Positions 1-4,922 of a stretch of 5,165 nucleotides of DNA are shown here, in pieces. The position numbers and the translations under genes were made by a program. The first letter of the stretch is position 1; the number at the start of each line of letters is the position of its first letter. A model generated the notes under the pieces. The model searched no databases, was not told the DNA's origin, and was given only the letters and a program-made list of their open reading frames with translations. Location of the stretch: contig CAZCFE010000028.1 in the NCBI GenBank assembly GCA_964497925.1, positions 1-5,165 on the forward strand, given 5' to 3'. This DNA is from CAIYWZ01 sp964497925. GTDB lineage: Bacteria > Pseudomonadota > Alphaproteobacteria > CAIYWZ01.

Positions 1-197
1 TAGATAAAGAGCGCTGTATTAGGAATAGTCTTATGAATACTATTTAATTCAGCTAAAGCCAGAGTTGCTTTTTCGAGATAAGGATAAAGCATCGTGAGCT
101 CTATAGGTGGCTCAGGTGGCAGTTTTGCGGGAACATATGCTTTATATGACTCACCAGAGATCTTTTGTGTAATATATATTCCTATTCTTTTATTCAT
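1..197 (-). CDS. Fic family protein, N-terminal part (runs off the left edge)
   Basis: The first 65 residues of a Fic (filamentation induced by cAMP) protein are present; the 3' part lies outside the window. Seen: an opening MNKRIGIYIT, then YVPAKLPPEPPIEL (residues 21-34), LEKATLALAEL (41-51) and IPNTALFI (58-65). This order matches the Fic_N domain found before the catalytic Fic core in many bacterial Fic enzymes: a proline-rich xLPPxPP segment, a helix with KAxxALxEL, then the IPNxxLFI turn. Family knowledge: Fic enzymes transfer AMP or another nucleotide monophosphate to protein hydroxyls through an HPFxxGNG loop. That loop and the inhibitory (S/T)xxxE(G/N) helix lie beyond the edge, so activity cannot be judged. 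The ATG at 197-195 is chosen because an in-frame TAG lies about 10 codons upstream and a strong promoter places its transcription start near 225. The ribosome-binding site is weak (AAGAAAAG). It could be a toxin-like regulator or a host-directed effector. Confidence 0.86.
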   Translation of the reverse strand, partial: MNKRIGIYITQKISGESYKAYVPAKLPPEPPIELTMLYPYLEKATLALAELNSIHKTIPNTALFI

Positions 198-202
198 AAG
201 CC

Positions 203-278
203 ATCTTTTCTTAAGTTGTTCAAACTAAGAAACTATATCAGATTATCTTTTCTTAGTCAAGCCGCTAAAGAAAAGATA
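203..278 (-). promoter_or_regulatory. Putative operator: dyad around the -35 box plus a third half-site
   Basis: On the plus strand TATCTTTTCTTAG (244-256) and CTAAAGAAAAGATA (265-278) are inverted copies that differ by one inserted base, separated by 8 nt. In promoter orientation one arm lies just upstream of the -35 box, the box lies largely in the centre, and the other arm fills the -35/-10 spacer. A third copy, ATCTTTTCTTAAG (203-215), repeats the 244-256 arm in the same orientation about 41 bp away (about four helical turns), in the leader just before the start codon. This layout suits a repressor, possibly autoregulation as in toxin-antitoxin loci. The binding protein is unknown. The palindrome could also fold in DNA or RNA. 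Confidence 0.5.
232..260 (-). promoter_or_regulatory. Sigma70-type promoter of the Fic gene
   Basis: On the minus strand the -35 box TTGACT (260-255) is followed by a 17-nt spacer and the -10 box TATAGT (237-232). A TG one base before the -10 box makes it an extended -10. Each box matches consensus at 5 of 6 positions. The predicted start of transcription is near 225, giving a leader of about 28 nt before the ATG at 197. This is the best promoter in the window and supports the short Fic reading frame as a real gene start. Confidence 0.8.
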
Positions 279-472
279 GGAACTCGAGGATGCCCCTTTT
301 TTCAGAGAATCCAAAATGGTTCATTTGATAATCTCCAAGTAGGCCTCATCGCCTCAGAGAGTGAAAACATGACTATACCACCCCAGTTTGGAGTTGGTTA
401 GGTTGGGGTAAACTGGTCTTCGCCATTTTTTCTAAAATTAAACCTCAATATAAGAAAATCACATATAAGCTT

Positions 473-496
473 AAATTTTAAGAGTCTTTAAAATTT
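473..496. repeat. Perfect inverted repeat, AT-only arms
   Basis: AAATTTTAA (473-481) and TTAAAATTT (488-496) are perfect 9-bp arms around the 6-nt loop GAGTCT. The arms contain no G or C, so the hairpin is weak as RNA. It abuts and shares three bases with the much stronger foldback at 494-544. For a transcript coming from the 638-residue gene it would supply the A/T-rich tail after that foldback. Confidence 0.55.
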
Positions 497-544
497 CCAT
501 GCCCCTAAAAACGACAAATGGTGTTGTTTGTTGGGGCATGGAAA
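494..544 (-). terminator. 51-bp foldback, probable terminator of the 638-residue gene
   Basis: TTTCCATGCCCC (494-505) and GGGGCATGGAAA (533-544) are perfect 12-bp arms. Inside them AAACGACA (509-516) pairs with TGTTGTTT (522-529) with one G-T wobble, leaving a 5-nt loop, so nearly the whole element folds on itself. It lies 45-95 bp past the stop codon of the minus-strand gene and is followed in that direction by ATTTTAAAG, an imperfect T-run. A transcription terminator or RNA 3'-end stabiliser is the simplest reading. The inner stem pairs better on the plus strand, so a dispersed palindromic repeat element is the alternative. Confidence 0.5.
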
Positions 545-547
545 GCT

Positions 548-572
548 GGGAACAAGGTGTTGATTTGTTCCC
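548..572 (-). terminator. Second stem-loop downstream of the 638-residue gene
   Basis: GGGAACAA (548-555) and TTGTTCCC (565-572) form a perfect 8-bp stem with a 9-nt loop, 17 bp beyond the stop codon of the minus-strand gene. No T-run follows in either direction, so by itself it is not a standard intrinsic terminator. It may protect the mRNA 3' end or act together with the 494-544 foldback. Confidence 0.45.
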
Positions 573-588
573 AAAAGTTAGATGAGTG

Positions 589-2505
589 TTATTTTGCATC
601 TCCATATGTCATGGTGAATTCAACTGGGGCTTGAGATTTTAATGATATATTTGGTCTGCTTTGGGCCATTAATTGTTTTAATAAGTCATTTTCAATTCTC
701 AATCTAGTTTCTTCTAAAACATAGGGTGAATATCCACCAAAGGAAGAAGGTGCTTCTTGATGTAATGGGCTTGATATAATTTGAACCTGTTGTGGTGTTG
801 CAGCGGTAACTTGGGCGTTAAATAATTCTTGAATTCTCAAAGATTCTGCTGTGTAGAAAGCATCAAGTTCGGTTGTGTTAATTTGACTTAAGAAGTAATT
901 TGCGCTTTCTTGGATTCCTATTGTTATTTTTGCCATATTTGAATAGGCAGCGGTTATATCTTGTGCATTTGGATCAATACTTTCGTCATTCCAAAAAGTT
1001 TTAAGGGAGTGTAAGCTGTGAAGCGCATTTAGATGGCTTTGGCGAAGTGTTGGAAAAACAAATGATACATTATTTCCATTTTCAAAATGCAATTCAACAT
1101 CGATTGAGAAACTAGACCTATGGACTTTTGTTTCTAAGCGATCAACTGCATTTGTTGGATCAAATGTATCATATTTTTCAACTTTGAATTTTTCAAAAGT
1201 TGATGTGTCTGACATGATTTGAGTGACAATATCAACATCTGATAATAAAGTTGATCCATCAATAGGCGAAGTATTAAAAGGGTTTAAAGCGGAGAAAGAT
1301 GGAATCAATTTTTCTTCAGTGATCAAATCATAGTTTAGTCCCATTTTAACAAGTAGATCAGAAAATGTTTCACACTCAAAAAGTGGGCTAAAGAAAAGTG
1401 GGTTTTCGTGAAGAAGATAAAAATATCCATGAAGCGCTTTTGCGTAGTCAGTGGCCGACATTTCTCCAGAAAAGGCTTTTTGATCAATGGTTTCTAATGC
1501 GCGTGTAAGCATGGTTTTGAGAAGCCTCTCTGCTTCAATAACGCGGCTAATGGCAATTTCTGTTGCTTTTTGATAAGGAACTTTGTCGTCCACCATTTTT
1601 TGAAATAGCATGGCGCCATATTTGCTCAGTGCTGCTCTTTTCCCGTAAAGCTCGATATGAGCCAAATCATGAAGTGTGAAACCTAAAGGAGATAAGCCTT
1701 CAATGCCGTGCGCACTTAATTTTGAAGAAGCTGATGGAAAGGCAATTGGGAAAGAGTCGTTGATCAAATTTTCAATTAAGAAGTGAAATCCAACAAATCC
1801 TCTTTCAAGAACAGGAACAATCGATAGCATTGATTGAAGCTCCAACGCAAGTTTTCTCTGGAAAAATTCAAATGCTTTATGGTGTGTTTCTGGTGAACTG
1901 GAAAATGTGTGGTAAGGGTGTATTTGAGAAAGGCGTTGTGCGAATTTTGACGGCGTGTTAAGAGCTGCAAAAATGTTTACAGACATGCTTCTTTTTGACT
2001 TCCAGGCATCATCTTGAGTAAGAGCTTGAATGGCTTCTCCAAGTCCGGCAAGGTGAGAGAATAAGGCTTTTTCCTCAGATGATATGTTGGTACTTTGAGC
2101 CGCTTGTATGCGTAGTAACGCATTCCAAAGTTCTGCGCCTGAAGTCTCTCCATCCCGGATCATTTGCTCTAAGTCGCGTATGATTGTGGAAAGGTCAAAC
2201 TCTCCTTTTGCGTGACATTTTTGAGCAAGTTGCAAAACTTTTTGCGCTGTATCTAAGGATTGCGGTTGATTAAAAAAAGATTGCATCATTGACTTTTCAG
2301 ATGCCATATTAAGAGAAAATGGGGGTATTGCAAATTCGGGTTTTTGCCCTGTGGAATATCCTTTAAAGCCGCTTCTTTGATTCAAAGGAGCTTGTTCTTG
2401 AGCATGCCCCTGTATAGGCAGTTCATCGGTAGAGCTTGCTTTTAATTCAGAATGATTCATGCAAACAGCCAATGCAAATGCTTTTAACAATAATTTTTTA
2501 CTCAT
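589..2505 (-). CDS. Exported 638-residue protein of unknown function with an HDxxHxE motif
   Basis: I do not recognise the family. The first residues, MSKKLLLKAFALAVCMNHSE, form a short signal peptide with probable cleavage after LKA (residue 23), so the protein should enter the periplasm or be secreted. A Gln/Pro-rich low-complexity stretch follows (about 25-65), then a mostly helical region (about 80-400). Within it, LHDLAHIELYG (278-288) gives an HDxxHxE pattern, and HGYFYLLHENP (359-369) adds two more histidines and a glutamate. Together these could bind a metal ion; this is inference. The section at 464-485 (SSFSIDVELHF, then VSFVFPTL) looks like beta strands, and the tail is again helical with Gln-rich stretches. 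Few cysteines occur (C97 and C377 in the mature part). The start is supported by AAAAGGA 8 nt upstream. The gene is monocistronic, reads away from the 265-residue gene and ends before a stem-loop array. The open frame is intact and convincing; the function is unknown. Confidence 0.9.
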   Translation of the reverse strand: MSKKLLLKAFALAVCMNHSELKASSTDELPIQGHAQEQAPLNQRSGFKGYSTGQKPEFAIPPFSLNMASEKSMMQSFFNQPQSLDTAQKVLQLAQKCHAKGEFDLSTIIRDLEQMIRDGETSGAELWNALLRIQAAQSTNISSEEKALFSHLAGLGEAIQALTQDDAWKSKRSMSVNIFAALNTPSKFAQRLSQIHPYHTFSSSPETHHKAFEFFQRKLALELQSMLSIVPVLERGFVGFHFLIENLINDSFPIAFPSASSKLSAHGIEGLSPLGFTLHDLAHIELYGKRAALSKYGAMLFQKMVDDKVPYQKATEIAISRVIEAERLLKTMLTRALETIDQKAFSGEMSATDYAKALHGYFYLLHENPLFFSPLFECETFSDLLVKMGLNYDLITEEKLIPSFSALNPFNTSPIDGSTLLSDVDIVTQIMSDTSTFEKFKVEKYDTFDPTNAVDRLETKVHRSSFSIDVELHFENGNNVSFVFPTLRQSHLNALHSLHSLKTFWNDESIDPNAQDITAAYSNMAKITIGIQESANYFLSQINTTELDAFYTAESLRIQELFNAQVTAATPQQVQIISSPLHQEAPSSFGGYSPYVLEETRLRIENDLLKQLMAQSRPNISLKSQAPVEFTMTYGDAK

Positions 2506-2513
2506 TTTGTAAT

Positions 2514-2520
2514 TCCTTTT
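2514..2520 (-). promoter_or_regulatory. Ribosome-binding site of the 638-residue gene
   Basis: On the minus strand AAAAGGA ends 8 nt before the ATG at 2505-2503. It fixes this start at the head of the signal peptide. Confidence 0.75.
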
Positions 2521-2549
2521 CTTTTGTTTTATAATTTCAAATTTTAATT

Positions 2550-2620
2550 GGTGATCTTTATATAATATTTTAATTTTAAAAAAACAAGAGTTTTTTATTT
2601 TTATATATTAAGGGATCACC
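2550..2620. repeat. 7-bp inverted repeat bracketing the promoter
   Basis: GGTGATC (2550-2556) and GATCACC (2614-2620) are perfect inverted copies 57 bp apart and are G/C islands in an otherwise A/T-only stretch. One copy covers the predicted transcription start of the 638-residue gene and the other lies about 65 bp upstream of it. A two-site operator is possible. The RNA hairpin it could form would have a very large loop. Confidence 0.4.
2559..2587 (-). promoter_or_regulatory. Probable promoter of the 638-residue gene
   Basis: On the minus strand TTGTTT (2587-2582) and TATATA (2564-2559) are separated by 17 nt, each matching sigma70 consensus at 4 of 6 positions. Transcription would start near 2552, about 47 nt before the start codon. 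The surroundings are nearly pure A/T, so chance matches are easy. Confidence comes mainly from the position and the spacing. Confidence 0.45.
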
Positions 2621-2707
2621 TCATCATTATGTAAAAATATTAACATACTTTATTTTTTCTGTCAATTAATATTTTCATTTAAGTTAGTTTTTTGCTAAGT
2701 TTATTTG

Positions 2708-2875
2708 TCATAAATGGAGTGAGTAATGCAAGACATGCTTGTGGTGTTTTGCTTTCTTATAAATCAGCCAGAAACGATAGGCTTCAATAAGGTATAAAAT
2801 TCCTACAACTTCAATCAAAGATCACACATATGCACCCAAAAAACCATTTTTTCTAACGCAGAGCCTTTTCATCAC
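2708..2875 (-). pseudogene. Possible broken small gene behind a perfect Shine-Dalgarno sequence
   Basis: On the minus strand AGGAGG (2891-2886) precedes GTG-ATG (2875-2870). The frame reads MKRLCVRKNGFLGAYV and meets TGA at 2824-2822. Reading on in the same frame gives 37 more codons, SLIEVVGILYLIEAYRFW then a Lys/His-rich end, stopping with TGA at 2710-2708. The second half looks like a hydrophobic or amphipathic helix followed by a basic tail, such as the end of a membrane protein. I do not recognise the family. Spacing from AGGAGG is 10 nt to the GTG and 13 nt to the ATG. It could be a gene remnant, a 17-codon leader peptide or chance. The rest of the window uses standard stops, so reading TGA as Trp is unlikely. 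Confidence 0.25.
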
Positions 2876-2935
2876 AACTCTACTTCCTCCTAAGGTAAGC
2901 TCCATATTTACTTATCATTTAGAGGCGTTTTTAAG

Positions 2936-2962
2936 ACTTTATTTACTTTATTTTGATAAAGT
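2936..2962 (+). repeat. Tandem ACTTTATTT plus inverted copy upstream of the 265-residue gene
   Basis: ACTTTATTT occurs twice head to tail (2936-2944 and 2945-2953). The second copy also forms a perfect dyad, ACTTTAT (2945-2951) with ATAAAGT (2956-2962), around a 4-nt centre. It lies about 40 bp before the start codon at 3003, where promoter or operator elements are expected. I see no convincing -35/-10 pair: TTGATA at 2954-2959 has only AATAAA 17 nt downstream. Confidence 0.35.
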
Positions 2963-3002
2963 TCAAATAGGTTGGAATAAAAAGACATCAAGGGCAATTA
3001 TC

Positions 3003-3800
3003 ATGAAATTATTTAAGATACTTTTATTGTGTGGAGTTATGGGATTAAATTCATATGTTTTTGGATCAGATTCACAATCTGATTCCTCCCAAGGTTCAGA
3101 ATTATTAGAAAAAATAGAAGCTAAAAGAATTTTCTTTGCTCAGCTTTTAGCTTATGGCAAACAACAAAAGATCTATCCTGCAGATGCATCAGATTTAACT
3201 CGATTTCAATTATCAAGATTTGAAAAAAGCAATAGAAACAATAATTTTCAAGCTCATCTTGGCAGAGCATTGATAAATATGTTTGAATCATTCTTAGTCA
3301 GCCAAAACGATCTTTTTAATTCTAGTGAAAAAAAGACATCTTTTTTAACTAGAAATAATCTCTCTGCGAATATGGATAAAGAATTGTTCTTTTCAAGCTA
3401 TCGCGAATTTCTCTCAAGCCTTACAAGATTGTTAGGTGAACTCAAAATAGCAAGAGATTTTGAAGAACTCACAAGTGAGTGCTCCAATCGTACGGATTTT
3501 GGACGAGAAAAAGTTGGAAATTGCGCAAGTGTATATCGAGAACAATATAAGGATTATAGAAAAAGATTTCCACAACAAACAGTTTATAGTTTAAGAAGAT
3601 ATATAAATGCTTGTTTTATGGGACAAATTGCAGCCAAAGATTTAAATCTTAGCCAAGATTGTATATCACAAGTAGGCCTTATGCAAGAAAATCTGGGATT
3701 TTTCAGTGCTTGTAAGCGCAACCTTAAAAATAATTTTAGTAAATCCTCGGACTCTAAAACTGAGTGTGGAATTCCCAGCAGATTTATTTTTTCTAGGTAG
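3003..3800 (+). CDS. Exported 265-residue protein with six cysteines, unknown function
   Basis: No known family is recognised. MKLFKILLLCGVMGLNSYVF is a typical signal peptide, with cleavage likely after VFG (residue 21), followed by a Ser/Asp/Gln-rich linker (22-33). The middle (34-155) is helical, with many Phe, Arg and Lys. The C-terminal part (156-265) carries all six cysteines of the mature chain, at 160, 174, 204, 220, 237 and 255. An even number placed in one exported domain suggests up to three disulfide bonds formed in the periplasm. The start is supported by AAGGG (2990-2994), 8 nt before the ATG. The gene stops with TAG inside a terminator-like hairpin and is followed after 162 bp by the ankyrin gene on the same strand, with that gene's own ribosome-binding site. 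A periplasmic or secreted effector-like role is a guess from context only. Confidence 0.88.
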   Translation: MKLFKILLLCGVMGLNSYVFGSDSQSDSSQGSELLEKIEAKRIFFAQLLAYGKQQKIYPADASDLTRFQLSRFEKSNRNNNFQAHLGRALINMFESFLVSQNDLFNSSEKKTSFLTRNNLSANMDKELFFSSYREFLSSLTRLLGELKIARDFEELTSECSNRTDFGREKVGNCASVYREQYKDYRKRFPQQTVYSLRRYINACFMGQIAAKDLNLSQDCISQVGLMQENLGFFSACKRNLKNNFSKSSDSKTECGIPSRFIFSR

Positions 3801-3823
3801 AATTCCACTCAAAATCATTTTTT
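3766..3823 (+). terminator. Terminator-like hairpin spanning the stop codon of the 265-residue gene
   Basis: GTGGAATTC (3766-3774) and GAATTCCAC (3800-3808) are perfect 9-bp arms with a 25-nt loop that holds the last codons. The right arm starts on the last base of the TAG stop (3798-3800). A run of six T lies at 3818-3823, 9 nt after the stem. The loop is long and the T-run displaced, so termination may be inefficient. If real, it separates this gene from the ankyrin gene. Confidence 0.4.
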
Positions 3824-3962
3824 GTTGAAGTGAATGTCGACAGAGCCTAATATTTTCATTATTAAAAAATATCAAATTCCATCTTGAATTTATATTTCTT
3901 TAACCCCATATAGACATTATGGCTTTTAAAGTAAACATATTAAATGATAAAGGGATCAAAAA

Positions 3963-4574
3963 ATGAGTAAAAAATTTGTATATACAGTTTTAAGTGTGGT
4001 GTTGAGTTTTTCTTTGCAGGGAAATGCAAGTGAGAAATGTTTTGATAGAGAAGTTTCTCCAGTTGGCGTTAATGACTTGGGGCAAGAATTTTCAAATGAA
4101 GATTTGTTGCTCGATGCAGTAAAAAATGGGAATGAAGAAAGAGCTCTTTTTCTGATAAATGAAGGAGCCAATATTTCTTATTTTAACTCTCCCTCAGGAT
4201 GGAATGATCTTATGGCTCATGCTTTGTCAAACAGCAATTTTGATCTCGCATTGAAGCTGACAGAAAAAGGAGTGAGCATACAGTGCGTAAATACTGATGG
4301 AGCAACTTATGCGCACGCAATGGCTTATGATGGCAATATAGAATCTTTAAGTTTTTTAGGTAGATTAGGGTTAGACTTAGATAGTAATGGAGTGTTGTAT
4401 TGTGATGATTTTACTTGTCGTGGAATGAAATTAGAAAGACCTATCGATATTGCTTATATGGTGGATGGGCACAGGTCGGATACCTATAAATTTTTGTATG
4501 AAAGGCTTTCTCCACAAGGTCAAAAACGAATAAAAGCAAAGAAGAAAAAGCTTGCCAGTAGGTTTATTAGATAA
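3963..4574 (+). CDS. Exported ankyrin-repeat protein, 203 residues
   Basis: The N-terminus MSKKFVYTVLSVVLSFSLQG is a signal peptide, with cleavage likely after GNA (residue 22). After a short linker, ankyrin-type helix pairs follow. Repeat 1 spans about 46-79 (LLLDAVKNGNEERALFLINEGANIS). Repeat 2 spans about 80-113 (MAHALSNSNFDLALKLTEKGVSIQ, then NTDGA). Repeat 3 spans about 114-160 (AHAMAYDGNIESLSFLGRLGLDLD) and is interrupted by an insert with C147 and C152. A worn repeat 4 spans about 161-184. The end (187-203) is strongly basic, KRIKAKKKKLASRFIR. Family knowledge: ankyrin repeats bind other proteins, and intracellular bacteria often use them as effectors. Here the signal peptide implies export, so a periplasmic partner or Sec-dependent secretion is possible. 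The start is backed by AAAGGGA (3949-3955), 7 nt upstream. The four mature cysteines (26, 108, 147, 152) could form disulfides. The partner is unknown. Confidence 0.9.
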   Translation: MSKKFVYTVLSVVLSFSLQGNASEKCFDREVSPVGVNDLGQEFSNEDLLLDAVKNGNEERALFLINEGANISYFNSPSGWNDLMAHALSNSNFDLALKLTEKGVSIQCVNTDGATYAHAMAYDGNIESLSFLGRLGLDLDSNGVLYCDDFTCRGMKLERPIDIAYMVDGHRSDTYKFLYERLSPQGQKRIKAKKKKLASRFIR

Positions 4575-4583
4575 TGGTTATCT
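4569..4583. repeat. 15-bp palindrome containing both convergent stop codons
   Basis: AGATAA (4569-4574) and TTATCT (4578-4583) are perfect inverted copies around TGG. Each arm is the last sense codon (AGA, Arg) plus TAA of one gene: the ankyrin protein on plus and the 102-residue protein on minus. The 6-bp A/T-rich stem is too weak to be a good terminator alone. It may be chance, because both genes end in Arg-TAA. Confidence 0.5.
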
Positions 4584-4886
4584 GCACGCTTCATCTAATT
4601 TCACTTTAAGATAAAAAAGCACTTCAGGATCCTCTTGAAGTGCTAAATGTGCTGCGGACTTTATCCGTCTTTCACGAGTTGTTGTTTGTGGCATGCGGCG
4701 CGCAAATTCAAGCTTTTCTTTTGGAGAAAAGAACTTGGTTTGATTCAAAAAATCATCAAGGTTATGATTTGTTTTTATATGGGATGTATTTGGGGCTTTT
4801 TGTGTGAGAATATCTGAAAAATCAGACGCATGAAGGCTGTAACCAGAACTTAAAGCAGCTAAAAATAAATAACCAATGACTTTCAT
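4578..4886 (-). CDS. Small exported protein of unknown function, 102 residues
   Basis: No family is recognised. MKVIGYLFLAALSSGYSLHA is a signal peptide with probable cleavage after residue 20 (before SDFSD). The mature part is about 82 residues, Asn/Thr-rich at first, then a charged helical segment (FSPKEKLEFARRMPQ, then TTTRERRIKSAAHLALQEDP) and the end LKVKLDEACR with a single cysteine. The frame extends 9 codons further up, to an ATG at 4913, but AAGGAG (4900-4895) lies inside that extension, 8 nt before the ATG at 4886. The signal peptide also begins exactly there, so 4886 is chosen. It converges on the ankyrin gene with only 3 bp between stops. An intrinsic-terminator hairpin sits inside the coding sequence about 60 nt before the stop. 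The product could be a small effector, chaperone or periplasmic factor; there is no evidence to decide. Confidence 0.78.
   Translation of the reverse strand: MKVIGYLFLAALSSGYSLHASDFSDILTQKAPNTSHIKTNHNLDDFLNQTKFFSPKEKLEFARRMPQTTTRERRIKSAAHLALQEDPEVLFYLKVKLDEACR
4613..4644 (-). terminator. Intrinsic-terminator hairpin inside the 102-residue coding sequence
   Basis: On the minus strand AGCACTTCA (4644-4636) and TGAAGTGCT (4626-4618) form a perfect 9-bp stem with a 9-nt loop. TTTTTT runs through 4618-4613, sharing its first T with the foot of the stem. This is the classic form of a rho-independent terminator, oriented with the gene, yet 33 bp or more of coding sequence remain downstream. Translating ribosomes would normally prevent the hairpin from forming. 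In the plus direction no T-run follows, so it does not serve the ankyrin gene. Confidence 0.55.
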
Positions 4887-4894
4887 TTTCAATT

Positions 4895-4900
4895 CTCCTT
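4895..4900 (-). promoter_or_regulatory. Ribosome-binding site that decides the start of the 102-residue gene
   Basis: AAGGAG on the minus strand lies 8 nt before the ATG at 4886. The alternative upstream ATG at 4913 has no Shine-Dalgarno sequence and would add nine charged or polar residues in front of the signal peptide. Confidence 0.75.
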
Positions 4901-4922
4901 TTTTCAAACTCATTACAAAAAT

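Larger units (their letters stand above)
198..588. other. Intergenic region between the Fic gene and the 638-residue gene
   Basis: The left third holds the Fic promoter and its repeats. At 280-420 I see no supported gene. The plus-strand frame ending at 401 starts inside the antisense of the Fic coding region, has no ribosome-binding site and resembles nothing I know. A short inverted repeat, CCAGTTT (383-389) with AAACTGG (410-416), is present. From 421 to 470 the sequence is plain AT-rich spacer. From 473 to 572 three inverted repeats follow one another and are listed separately. Confidence 0.6.
2506..3002. other. Divergent intergenic region between the 638- and 265-residue genes
   Basis: This 497-bp spacer holds the ribosome-binding site and probable promoter of the minus-strand gene, the GGTGATC repeat pair, the broken reading frame at 2708-2875 and a repeat-rich stretch just before the plus-strand gene. 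At 2620-2705 it is featureless A/T-rich DNA. No RNA gene is recognisable. Confidence 0.6.

Noticed and set aside
165..401. 78-codon plus-strand open frame
   Set aside because: It begins antisense to the Fic start, crosses the Fic promoter and dyad, has no ribosome-binding site, and its peptide lacks a hydrophobic core or known motif.
1776..1970. 64-codon frame inside the 638-residue gene on the same strand in another frame
   Set aside because: Lies entirely within a long convincing gene and has no motif or ribosome-binding site.
2708..2875. TGA read as tryptophan (alternative genetic code) to join the broken small frame
   Set aside because: All long genes here read through without any TGA and use TGG for Trp. 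In an AT-rich genome with reassigned TGA many in-frame TGAs would be expected.
3584..3875. Two minus-strand open frames antisense to the end of the 265-residue gene
   Set aside because: Shadows of the plus-strand gene, with no supported start or recognisable product.
3919..3966. 15-codon frame (MAFKVNILNDKGIKK) whose TGA overlaps the ATG of the ankyrin gene
   Set aside because: The ATGA overlap suggests translational coupling, but no Shine-Dalgarno sequence precedes it, while the ankyrin gene has its own good site. Such short frames are common by chance.
3956..4171. Minus-strand frame antisense to the ankyrin gene start
   Set aside because: Covers the signal peptide and ribosome-binding site of a well-supported plus-strand gene; Ser/Phe/Lys-rich composition typical of antisense reading.
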